Shown piece by piece: positions 14,814-21,585 of a DNA stretch of 29,224 nucleotides (the stretch's first letter is position 1; every line of letters starts with the position of its first letter). The position numbers and the translations under genes were made by a program. The stretch is from HIMB59 sp038124765. Its GTDB lineage: Bacteria > Pseudomonadota > Alphaproteobacteria > HIMB59. The notes under the pieces are model-generated. The model saw only the letters and a program-made list of their open reading frames with translations, made no database searches and was not told the origin of the DNA. The stretch is taken from NCBI GenBank assembly GCA_038124765.1, contig JAYPCO010000012.1:1-29224 (forward strand), given 5' to 3'.

Positions 14814-15701
14814 TTAAATATTAGCTAAATAACTTAAAATGTTTTGACCGTACTGAGAGGATTTTAAACTATCCCCTATTCTTTGAAGCTGATCTTTAGT
14901 AGAGAATTGCATCTCATAACTAGCTATTTCATAATAACCTAAATAGTTTTGAGAATTTTGAGAATACTTCTTCAATGCAGTACTTGCCTCCAAAAGTGAG
15001 TCTGCACTGCCTGCATCAAACCATTGAATAGATTTATCAAGCATCTCAATATTAAATTGATTTATTTTTAAATACTGAAGATACAAGTCGCAAATTTCCA
15101 GCTCACCTCGATTTGAAGGCTTAATATTCTTAGCAAATTCTGTAGCTTTTGAGTCGAAAAGAAATAACCCAGGGATAATAGTATTTGTTTTTGGATTAGT
15201 TGGCTTTTCTTCGACACCAACCACTTTTCCTTCTTTATCAAATTCCACTACAGCAAACTTTTCAGGATCAGGAACTTCTAAACCAAAGACACATGAACCG
15301 CTTTCCTGCATTTTTTTTAAGGCTTGATTGGCATGATTAAAATACTCCTTGCCAATAAAAATGTTATCTCCTAAAGCCAAAACAGAAGGTGATCCTTTTG
15401 CAAAATTTTCTGCAATTAAATAAGCATCAGAAATGCCTCTTTGAATAGGTTGAACAAGATAACTAAAATTCAAACCTAGTTGATCGCCTGTTCCAAAAAT
15501 ATTTTTAAATGTTTGAAGGTCGTCTTGGCTAACAATGAAAAGAATATCCCTGATACCAAGTCGAATTAATGTTTCTAAAGAATAGTAAATCATGGGCTTA
15601 TCATAGAGAGGCAACAATGGTTTTGAGGCAGCAAGCGTTGCAGGTAATAATCTTGTTCCCTTGCCCGCTGCAAGGATAATCCCTTTGAGGTTTGAATTCA
15701 T
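14814..15701 (-). CDS. rmlA: Glucose-1-phosphate thymidylyltransferase (RmlA type)
   Basis: A 295-residue nucleotidyltransferase forming dTDP-glucose from glucose-1-P and dTTP, the first step toward dTDP-rhamnose. GIILAAGKGTRLLPATLAASKPLLPLYDKPMIYY is the nucleotide-binding signature with its conserved Arg and Lys. ALGDNIFIG holds the metal-binding Asp, and VVGVEEKP and WFDAGSADSLLEA are further RmlA motifs. I use the ATG at 15701; the frame continues upstream for 20 codons, but these overlap the CBS gene and do not resemble the family. That leaves 2 bp to the CBS gene stop. rmlB, rmlC and rmlD are not in the window. Confidence 0.9.
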   Translation of the reverse strand: MNSNLKGIILAAGKGTRLLPATLAASKPLLPLYDKPMIYYSLETLIRLGIRDILFIVSQDDLQTFKNIFGTGDQLGLNFSYLVQPIQRGISDAYLIAENFAKGSPSVLALGDNIFIGKEYFNHANQALKKMQESGSCVFGLEVPDPEKFAVVEFDKEGKVVGVEEKPTNPKTNTIIPGLFLFDSKATEFAKNIKPSNRGELEICDLYLQYLKINQFNIEMLDKSIQWFDAGSADSLLEASTALKKYSQNSQNYLGYYEIASYEMQFSTKDQLQRIGDSLKSSQYGQNILSYLANI

Positions 15702-15703
15702 AA

Positions 15704-16165
15704 TTAATTGATTAAAAATATAGCAGGGATTGCCAGAACGGCAAAACCCAACAAGAGCCAATTAAATTTAAATGAAGCTTGTGAGGTATTAATTATATCT
15801 CGATGAGAAATGAAATTTATTAAGCAGTTTTGATCATCTACGATGGGCAAATGCCTAATATTGTTAATTTTCATTAATCTTAATGCCTCAACTAAGGATG
15901 TATTCAAAGATACCGAGATGACTTTGGTAGTCATAATATCTTTAGCCGTCACTAAATCTGAGTCTCTGCCACTTTTAACAAGTTTTCTTACGATATCTCT
16001 CTCAGAAACTACACCAAGAAGGTTTCCCTTATCGTTTAAAATAGGAACAGCGCCAATATCCTCTAAATCCATCATATCTGCGATTTCGCTTACTGTGGAG
16101 TCAGGGCCAAAGTATTTGCATGCTGCGTTTAATTGAACTTTTTTAATATTTCCTACTTTGGACAT
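15704..16165 (-). CDS. CBS-domain-pair protein with C-terminal membrane tail
   Basis: A 153-residue protein containing two CBS domains (about residues 10-65 and 75-128: IADMMDLEDIGAVPILND...GVVSERDIVRKL and IMTTKVISVSLNTSLVEALRLMKINNIRHLPIVDD). CBS pairs bind adenine nucleotides and act as energy sensors. A hydrophobic segment near residues 135-152 (FNWLLLGFAVLAIPAIFLI) should anchor the protein to the membrane by its C-terminus, which is unusual for stand-alone CBS proteins. It is immediately upstream of rmlA. On the minus strand TATACT (16178 to 16173) stands seven bases before the ATG with no ribosome site, suggesting leaderless translation. Confidence 0.85.
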   Translation of the reverse strand: MSKVGNIKKVQLNAACKYFGPDSTVSEIADMMDLEDIGAVPILNDKGNLLGVVSERDIVRKLVKSGRDSDLVTAKDIMTTKVISVSLNTSLVEALRLMKINNIRHLPIVDDQNCLINFISHRDIINTSQASFKFNWLLLGFAVLAIPAIFLIN

Positions 16166-16267
16166 AATAATAAGTATATTGATTTAGAGAGCTATGATAA
16201 TGAACCCAATTGAAGCAGGAATTTAGTATCAAAAACCTTATTTTTTCAATATTCTTCCTTCCAAAAT

Positions 16268-17263
16268 ATGTTTCGTTTTTTTAAAGTTCGCAAATGGCTT
16301 CTTTGGGCTTGGGCTGGCTCTGCAGCTATTTTAAGTAGTTTGTGGGTACAAGTTCAAATTGATGTGAAAATCAATGAGTGGTTTGGAACCTTCTATGACA
16401 TGATCCAAAAAGCTTTGGCGGAACCAAACTCAATTACGATTGAGGAGTATTGGCAGGGTCTTTTATCCTTTATCACACTCGCGGGTATTTATGTAGCGAT
16501 TGCAGTTGTTGTCAGTTACTTCACCTCTCACTTTCTCTTTCGCTGGAGAACAGCGATGGTGGAGTGGTATCATAGTGTTTACAATTACGCTCGAACAATT
16601 GAAGGGGCAGCGCAACGTGTTCAGGAGGATACTATAAAATTTAGTCGAATTATGGAGTCCTTGGGGACAAGCCTCATTGAGTCAGTGATGGTGATTGTTG
16701 AATTCCTTCCAATTCTGTTAGGGTTGAGCGTAGGTATCCCTATTTTCTTTTTTGGTGAGTGGGAGTACGGATTAGTTGTGGGAGCCTTAATTTGGTCAGT
16801 GGGAGGAACATTATTTTTAATTTTACTGGGAATACTTTTAAGATTAGTGGGCGTTGAGTACGACTTACAAAAACAGGAAGCTGCTTATCGTAAAATGCTA
16901 GTCATCGCTGAAGATGACGAAACCATTAGACCTAAAACAATTGAAGAGCTTTTCAATGATGTTCGAAAAATCCATTTCTTATCTTATATCCGCTATCTCT
17001 ACTTTAATATTGGAAGGATAGCTTACCTTCAGGCAAATGTATTAAGCGCTTATGTATTTTTAGCACCTGCTATCGTCGCCGGAGTTGTCACCTTAGGTGT
17101 CATGCAACAAATTATCAGAGCGTTTGGAAGAGTAGAAGGCTCGATGCAGTACTTACTGAAATCTTGGCCCACGATTATTGAGCTAGCGAGTGTCTATAAA
17201 AGACTAAGAGAGTTTGAGCGAAAGCTGAAAGCTACGACAGATACTGCCAAGGTGTCTGAATAA
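16268..17263 (+). CDS. sbmA: SbmA/BacA-like peptide transporter, short form
   Basis: A 331-residue membrane protein clearly related to E. coli SbmA and rhizobial BacA, which carry antimicrobial peptides, bleomycin and very-long-chain acyl groups across the inner membrane using the proton gradient. FRWRTAMVEWYHSVY, IEGAAQRVQEDTIKFSRIMESLG, EAAYRKMLVIAEDD, YFNIGRIAYLQ and SIYKRLR-like SVYKRLREFE are shared. It lacks the first ~75-80 residues (two helices) of the 406-residue E. coli protein. The frame upstream of 16268 has no start codon before a stop, so the short form is genuine. The 3' end overlaps a small opposing gene by 32 bp. Confidence 0.88.
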   Translation: MFRFFKVRKWLLWAWAGSAAILSSLWVQVQIDVKINEWFGTFYDMIQKALAEPNSITIEEYWQGLLSFITLAGIYVAIAVVVSYFTSHFLFRWRTAMVEWYHSVYNYARTIEGAAQRVQEDTIKFSRIMESLGTSLIESVMVIVEFLPILLGLSVGIPIFFFGEWEYGLVVGALIWSVGGTLFLILLGILLRLVGVEYDLQKQEAAYRKMLVIAEDDETIRPKTIEELFNDVRKIHFLSYIRYLYFNIGRIAYLQANVLSAYVFLAPAIVAGVVTLGVMQQIIRAFGRVEGSMQYLLKSWPTIIELASVYKRLREFERKLKATTDTAKVSE

Positions 17264-17372
17264 AAATTTTAGACATTACATAAATTGCACTTATGCTGAT
17301 TGCTAAAATAACTAACCACACCCAGTTATTCTGTTTATCGTAATTTTCACCGTTTTTATTAGGATCTGCCAT
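17232..17372 (-). CDS. 46-residue single-helix membrane protein
   Basis: The frame from ATG 17372 encodes a hydrophilic N-terminus (MADPNKNGENYDKQ), one clear membrane helix (NWVWLVILAISISAIYVMSK) and a short tail ending in PWQYLS. This organisation is typical of small inner-membrane proteins. The final 32 bp overlap the 3' end of sbmA on the other strand, so the two transcripts converge. I know no family. It is short and could be fortuitous, but the composition and the otherwise empty 147-bp spacer support it. Confidence 0.5.
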   Translation of the reverse strand: MADPNKNGENYDKQNNWVWLVILAISISAIYVMSKIFIQTPWQYLS

Positions 17373-17410
17373 CTTAAATATTACTTATTATATTAGTGAT
17401 AAAAAATCAA

Positions 17411-17836
17411 TTAGGCTTTTTTGATATATCTGGTTCTTACGACTACTTGATAATCTTTAAAAAGTTTTTGGGCCAATAAATTGCTCTTCTCAATACCTTT
17501 AATAATCAAATCTAATTCTTGTTCTTTGGCAATTGACTCTATTTTATTAATCAATGATCTAGCGACACCCAACTTTCTAAAATCTGGTAATACATACAAA
17601 ACGTCCAAAACCAAATTTTTTTCAAAATACGTTTCGTTAATACGCGCAACAATTATGCCCATGAATTTGTCCTCATTTTTTGCCGCAAAAGCAAAAAAAT
17701 CCTCACGAAAAAGGCAATTCCAAAATAAATCGAAATTTACCTCCTGGAACTGAAAAGAATTTGATGCAGCGCTTTCATTGATGATTTGCTGCCAACTTTT
17801 AATATGAATTTCTTTAGGTTTTTCAATGGTAAACAT
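17411..17836 (-). CDS. GNAT-family acetyltransferase
   Basis: A 141-residue GNAT domain protein. The acetyl-CoA pyrophosphate loop is VLYVLPDFRKLGVARSLINKIESIA (about residues 79-103), carrying a R-x-x-G-x-A variant of the Q/RxxGxG/A motif. The next strand LDLIIKGIEKSNLLAQKLFKDYQ matches motif B. It has no signal peptide. The acceptor substrate is unknown; members acetylate amino groups of small molecules or protein N-termini. It stands alone on the minus strand, with 97 bp separating its start from the divergent cysE. Confidence 0.83.
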   Translation of the reverse strand: MFTIEKPKEIHIKSWQQIINESAASNSFQFQEVNFDLFWNCLFREDFFAFAAKNEDKFMGIIVARINETYFEKNLVLDVLYVLPDFRKLGVARSLINKIESIAKEQELDLIIKGIEKSNLLAQKLFKDYQVVVRTRYIKKA

Positions 17837-17933
17837 AGAATATTAACTTATCAATAAATTAAGCGATTGAATATAGCGCAAAATACCTTGAGTAACTTGA
17901 ACTTCTCGTTATATTCCCCATCTCATAGATAAG

Positions 17934-18518
17934 ATGTTAGAAGATTTAAAAAAATACTTTGAGTCCATAAAGGCAAGAGATCCAGCTGCAACTTCTTTGT
18001 TGTTAGTGGTTTTAACCTACCCTGGGGTTAAAGCAGTTTTTTTTCATAGAATTGCAAACTTTATTTGGAGTCTTAATCTAAAAATAATTGCCCGAATGGT
18101 CTCGCAGTTATCTCGATTTTTAACAGGCATTGAAATTCACCCCGCAGCTAAGATAGGTAAAAATTTATTTATTGATCACGGTATGGGCGTTGTGATTGGT
18201 GAGACTGCTGAAATCGGTGATAACGTAACTTTGTATCATGGTGTTACATTGGGCGGTATCTCCCCGGCTGTTAAATCTGCTGAACAAGTAGGTGTTAAGC
18301 GCCACCCTACTTTGCTGAACGATGTCATAGTAGGCTCGGGAGCACAAATACTCGGACCAATCGTAGTTCAAGACTGTGCAAGAATAGGTTCTAACGCAGT
18401 GGTTACTAAGGATGTTCCTAAGGGCGGCATTATGGTAGGCATTCCTGCAAAGAACATCAATACTGGCCGTAAGAAAAGTGATAATACATTTGCGCCTTAC
18501 GCCGTTACAGAAAAATAA
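17934..18518 (+). CDS. cysE: Serine O-acetyltransferase
   Basis: A 194-residue short-form CysE that acetylates L-serine with acetyl-CoA, giving the acceptor for sulfide or thiosulfate in cysteine synthesis. The left-handed beta-helix (residues ~65-170) is formed by hexapeptide repeats: IHPAAKIGKNLFIDHGMGVVIGETAEIGDNVTLYHGVTLGG, with the catalytic histidine in DHGMGVVIGE. KRHPTL and GGIMVGIPAK complete it. It lacks the long N-terminal helical domain of E. coli CysE. It is followed after 11 bp by a two-gene YeeE/YedE transporter, implying coordinated sulfur import and cysteine formation. Confidence 0.93.
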   Translation: MLEDLKKYFESIKARDPAATSLLLVVLTYPGVKAVFFHRIANFIWSLNLKIIARMVSQLSRFLTGIEIHPAAKIGKNLFIDHGMGVVIGETAEIGDNVTLYHGVTLGGISPAVKSAEQVGVKRHPTLLNDVIVGSGAQILGPIVVQDCARIGSNAVVTKDVPKGGIMVGIPAKNINTGRKKSDNTFAPYAVTEK

Positions 18519-18529
18519 TTGGAGAATTA

Positions 18530-18970
18530 ATGAACATAGTAAACTTTACACCTGTTGAGTCACTGTTAGGCGGGTTAATAATTGGATTAGCCGTTGCTAT
18601 TTTGTATTTACTGCGAGGTAACTACACCGGCATTAGCGGCATTTACTACAATGTGATTGCAGTCAATAAGAATGGTTTTGTCTGGAGATTGACTTTTATA
18701 ATAGGACTGGTCATTGCACCTGTTCTGCTCAGTTTTTTTCCCTATAAGGATTTGGGTTTTAACATGCCAACCACCAATCCAATAATTGTCATCGTGGGTG
18801 GTCTGTTAGTTGGTTACGGTACACAACTAGGCTCCGGCTGCACCTCTGGACACGGTGTCTGTGGTATCGGTCGTTTATCGATAAGATCAATTGTAGGCAC
18901 TTGTGTATTTGTCGGCGCCGGCGTACTAACTGTTTTAATCACAAGATCTCTAGGTTGGGTGGTGTTATAA
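18530..18970 (+). CDS. YeeE/YedE-family sulfur transporter, N-terminal-half protein
   Basis: A 146-residue membrane protein with about four helices. GYGTQLGSGCTSGHGVCGIGRLS is the family's conserved cysteine motif; in TsuA-type thiosulfate importers such cysteines pass thiosulfate through the membrane. GGLIIGLAVAILYLLRGNYTGISG is the first half-repeat. The companion half is encoded by the next gene, joined by TAATG (stop and start share an A). A GGAGAAT ribosome site precedes its ATG. With cysE upstream, uptake of thiosulfate or another reduced sulfur species for cysteine is the likely role. The exact substrate is inference. Confidence 0.85.
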   Translation: MNIVNFTPVESLLGGLIIGLAVAILYLLRGNYTGISGIYYNVIAVNKNGFVWRLTFIIGLVIAPVLLSFFPYKDLGFNMPTTNPIIVIVGGLLVGYGTQLGSGCTSGHGVCGIGRLSIRSIVGTCVFVGAGVLTVLITRSLGWVVL

Positions 18971-19383
18971 TGAGAAATATTATTGTTCCTTTAATTAGCG
19001 GTATCGTCTTTGGTATTGGATTAGTGATTGCTGGGATGACAAACCCTGCAAAAGTTATGGGTTTTTTGAATATTTTTGGTAATTGGGATCCATCGCTGAT
19101 GTTTGTCATGGGAGGTGCGATTGCAGTTAGCCTTCCAACCTTTTTATTCATTGGAAAAAAAATGCAGGCCCCTCTCTTTAATAAAGAGGAAGGATTTGCG
19201 CAACAACTCAAAAAAGATATTGATAGCCCTTTGATCATTGGCTCTGCGATGTTTGGTATTGGATGGGCTTTGGTTGGTTTTTGCCCTGGTCCGGCAATTG
19301 CTGCGCTCACCCAAGTTGATGGTAATGTCTTTATGTTCTTTATCGCTATGTCGATTGGAATGCTAATAAAGAAAATTATTTAG
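18970..19383 (+). CDS. YeeE/YedE-family sulfur transporter, C-terminal-half protein
   Basis: A 137-residue membrane protein with about four helices, corresponding to the second half of a full-length YeeE/TsuA. GIVFGIGLVIAGMTNPAKVMGFLNIFGNWDPSLMFVMGGA and GIGWALVGFCPGPAIAAL (with a conserved cysteine) are the typical repeat-2 motifs. The start at 18970 overlaps the stop of the first half gene by one base, giving tight translational coupling and presumably equal amounts of both halves. Its stop shares TTAG with the opposing Ldh2 gene. Confidence 0.85.
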   Translation: MRNIIVPLISGIVFGIGLVIAGMTNPAKVMGFLNIFGNWDPSLMFVMGGAIAVSLPTFLFIGKKMQAPLFNKEEGFAQQLKKDIDSPLIIGSAMFGIGWALVGFCPGPAIAALTQVDGNVFMFFIAMSIGMLIKKII

Positions 19384-20372
19384 ATTTGATGAATTCGCTC
19401 GAGGAGTGATTCAGAGATTTCTATAAAACCATCTTTATTATTTTCATTGGCTTGCTGACGCTTTGCACCAGGAAGTCTGGCACCTTCTTGTTGAGTAATT
19501 GATTCAATTAAAGCACTCAGAGTATTTGTATATTGAGAATTAAATTTCTCAGGCTTGATACAAATAAAAAACTGTCCTGTTGCTGGTGGACCGCCATCTT
19601 CACCAGCAAAAGATGAAGCTTTTGTTCCTAAGTTCCCTCCTGCCAGACAAGCCGTAAGTATTTCGACTAATAAACCTGTTCCAAAACCTTTATAGCCTCC
19701 ACTTGGAGCCATGGTGCCCTTTAAGGCTTCTTGAGCGCTCGTTGTAGAATTGCCATCACTATCATAGGCCCAGCCTAACGGAATAGGCTCCCCTGATTTT
19801 GCTCTCACAGAAATTTCACTTTTTGCCACAACACTTGCGGACTGATCAATAATAATGGCGGCCTTGTTTTTATAAGGGGTAGCTATGGAAAATGGGTTTG
19901 TTCCAATGACAGCTTTTTTTCCCCCAACTGGAGCAATGGATGCTGGAGCGTTGGTAAACCCCATACCAATATAACCATTTTCAGCAATTCGTTTTGTATG
20001 AAAACCTAAAACACCACAGTTATAGGAGTTATAGATAGTCATCACTGCTACAGCTTCCTGTTCAGCCATTTCAAACAAAGTGCTAAAACCTAAATCTATA
20101 GCATTATGAGCAAACCCATTGTCTGCATTTATTTTTATCGCTGAACTAGAAATTTTTTCTAGAGTTGGTTTTGCCTGACCGTTGATTTTACCTATTTTAA
20201 GATGACTACAATAAATTGGCAGATAGTGAAATCCATGGCTCTTGATCCCGCTATACTCAGCATCTAAGATTCCCTCGATTATTCCACTAGTGTTTTCTGG
20301 TAAACAGCTTGATTTAATTAGCTTTTCTTTAATTAGCGCTATAGCTTCATCTCTAGATAGCTTTGTCATCAT
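19380..20372 (-). CDS. Ldh2/malate-L-lactate dehydrogenase family oxidoreductase
   Basis: A 330-residue NAD(P)H-dependent enzyme of the Ldh2 superfamily. GIKSHGFHYLPIY near residue 50 holds the catalytic histidine, and GFTNAPASIAPVGGKKAVIGTNPFSIATP and GGYKGFGTGLLVEIL are family signatures. Members reduce different 2-oxo or cyclic imino acids: malate, sulfolactate, ureidoglycolate and delta1-piperideine/pyrroline-2-carboxylate. The substrate cannot be read off. It is divergent from proX across 138 bp and may belong functionally to the betaine operon. The pyrroline-2-carboxylate reductase activity seen in hydroxyproline-betaine clusters is one option. Two adjacent ATGs (20372, 20369) could start it. 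Confidence 0.83.
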   Translation of the reverse strand: MMTKLSRDEAIALIKEKLIKSSCLPENTSGIIEGILDAEYSGIKSHGFHYLPIYCSHLKIGKINGQAKPTLEKISSSAIKINADNGFAHNAIDLGFSTLFEMAEQEAVAVMTIYNSYNCGVLGFHTKRIAENGYIGMGFTNAPASIAPVGGKKAVIGTNPFSIATPYKNKAAIIIDQSASVVAKSEISVRAKSGEPIPLGWAYDSDGNSTTSAQEALKGTMAPSGGYKGFGTGLLVEILTACLAGGNLGTKASSFAGEDGGPPATGQFFICIKPEKFNSQYTNTLSALIESITQQEGARLPGAKRQQANENNKDGFIEISESLLERIHQI

Positions 20373-20396
20373 AGAATTAGATTAATTTTGACAAGC

Positions 20397-20451
20397 GATG
20401 CAAGTAAATTCATCAATAAATCTCAATTAAATAAGAGAAATTATTTGCATC
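20397..20451. repeat. Inverted repeat between Ldh2 gene and proX: candidate operator
   Basis: Arms 20397-20411 (GATGCAAGTAAATTC) and 20437-20451 (GAAATTATTTGCATC) are inverted copies matching at 13 of 15 positions, with perfect outer half-sites GATGCAA/TTGCATC. The arm centres are 40 bp apart, close to four helical turns. It lies in the only regulatory-sized spacer next to the transport operon and could bind a regulator that loops DNA, or fold as RNA. Confidence 0.4.
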
Positions 20452-20481
20452 ATACATTTCTAAATGTTTAACTACCCCTAA

Positions 20482-20506
20482 TATAGTATTTATTAACATA
20501 AGGAGG
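20482..20506 (+). promoter_or_regulatory. -10 box and strong ribosome-binding site of proX
   Basis: TATAGT (20482-20487) is a likely -10 box. AAGGAGG (20500-20506) is a full Shine-Dalgarno match four bases before the ATG at 20511, the strongest in the window. It fits high synthesis of a periplasmic binding protein. No convincing -35 was seen. Confidence 0.5.
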
Positions 20507-20510
20507 AATA

Positions 20511-21518
20511 ATGAAGTCTATAAAAACTCTCTTTCTCTCAATAATTATGGCTCTTAGTTTTGGTGTTTTCACTTCAGCTAACGCAGGAAGCCATTCGTGT
20601 GGGAAAGTAACTATTGCTGAAATGACATGGCAGTCTGCGGCTGTTTTAGCTCATTTAGATGCAAAAATTTTATCCGCGGGTTATGGGTGTGATGTAGAAC
20701 TAGTCCCTGGTGATACAATGCCTACTGGTACTTCAATGATTGAAAAAGGTGAGCCAGATATTGCTCCAGAATTATGGACAAATGGACTTGGCCCACTTTT
20801 AGCACCTGCTGTTGCAGAAGGTAGAATTGCCTCTGCTGGTGAGTCAATTAAAGGTGGAGCTCTTGAGTCATGGTGGATCCCGGCTTACATGCTTGAAGAT
20901 CACCCTGAGCTAGCCACTATTGAAGGTGTTCTAGCCAACCCACAACTTTTCCCAGATCCTGAAGATCCATCAATGGCTGCTGTACACGGTTGTCCTGCAG
21001 GTTGGAACTGTCAGATCACATCTGGTCAGTTATTTAAAGCGGCTGACATGGGTAATAAAGGTTGGAACCTAATCGATCCGGGTTCAGGTGCTGGTCTTGC
21101 TGGTGCTATGGCAGAAGCTTATAACAAAGGCGATGGATGGATTGGTTACTATTGGGGTCCGACAGCTATCTTAGGTCAAGTTGATATGGTCCAAGTTGAT
21201 ATGGGTCCACATGATGCTGCTGAATGGGAAAGATGTATTGGAGCAACACCTGACTGTCCAGATCCAAAGTTAATGAACTTCCCTGTTTCAACAGTAGAGA
21301 TTTATGTATCAAAAAAGATCATGGATAACAAAATTGTAATGGATTATCTCGGCAAAAGGGGTATGACCAGTGCGCAAATCAGTGGTATTTTAGCTGCAGC
21401 TGATGCAGACCAATTATCACCTGAAGAGGCAGCTGAGTACATACTTTCTGAAAGAGGAGACCTATGGGAAAGCATGGTTTCCGCAGATGCAGCTGCTAAG
21501 ATAAAAGCATCCTTATAA
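20511..21518 (+). CDS. proX: Betaine/DMSP-type ABC transporter substrate-binding protein
   Basis: A 335-residue periplasmic binding protein of the OpuAC/ProX family with a cleavable signal peptide (residues 1-25, ending SANA). Tryptophans in EMTWQSA, PELWTNG, ESWWIPAY and GYYWGPTA are placed like those forming the aromatic cage that holds quaternary ammonium or sulfonium groups. Six cysteines in the mature part (SHSCG, GYGCD, HGCPAGWNC, ERCIGATPDC) may form disulfides. Its GC-richer codon usage compared with neighbours suggests high expression. It is the first gene of the transport/catabolic operon. A stable hairpin follows it. Glycine betaine, DMSP or a related betaine is the expected ligand. 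Confidence 0.92.
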   Translation: MKSIKTLFLSIIMALSFGVFTSANAGSHSCGKVTIAEMTWQSAAVLAHLDAKILSAGYGCDVELVPGDTMPTGTSMIEKGEPDIAPELWTNGLGPLLAPAVAEGRIASAGESIKGGALESWWIPAYMLEDHPELATIEGVLANPQLFPDPEDPSMAAVHGCPAGWNCQITSGQLFKAADMGNKGWNLIDPGSGAGLAGAMAEAYNKGDGWIGYYWGPTAILGQVDMVQVDMGPHDAAEWERCIGATPDCPDPKLMNFPVSTVEIYVSKKIMDNKIVMDYLGKRGMTSAQISGILAAADADQLSPEEAAEYILSERGDLWESMVSADAAAKIKASL

Positions 21519-21538
21519 CTCTAATCTATAAAAAATAA

Positions 21539-21569
21539 TACCAAGTCCTAATATTTTTAGGACTTGGTA
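21539..21569 (+). promoter_or_regulatory. Intercistronic 13-bp hairpin between proX and proW
   Basis: TACCAAGTCCTAA (21539-21551) and TTAGGACTTGGTA (21557-21569) pair perfectly with a five-base loop. An A-rich stretch, not a T run, follows on the plus strand, so this is not a standard terminator. Such a structure at the 3' end of a binding-protein gene commonly protects that segment of mRNA and raises its level above the permease genes. Confidence 0.6.
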
Positions 21570-21585
21570 AAAACTAAAAAAAACA

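Noticed and set aside
15702..15761. Upstream extension of the RmlA reading frame by 20 codons
   Set aside because: The extra residues overlap the CBS gene and do not resemble the family; the ATG at 15701 gives the normal RmlA N-terminus.
18939..19310. Minus-strand frame of 123 codons opposite the YeeE halves
   Set aside because: It is a codon-usage mirror of two clearly real membrane protein genes and has no features of its own.
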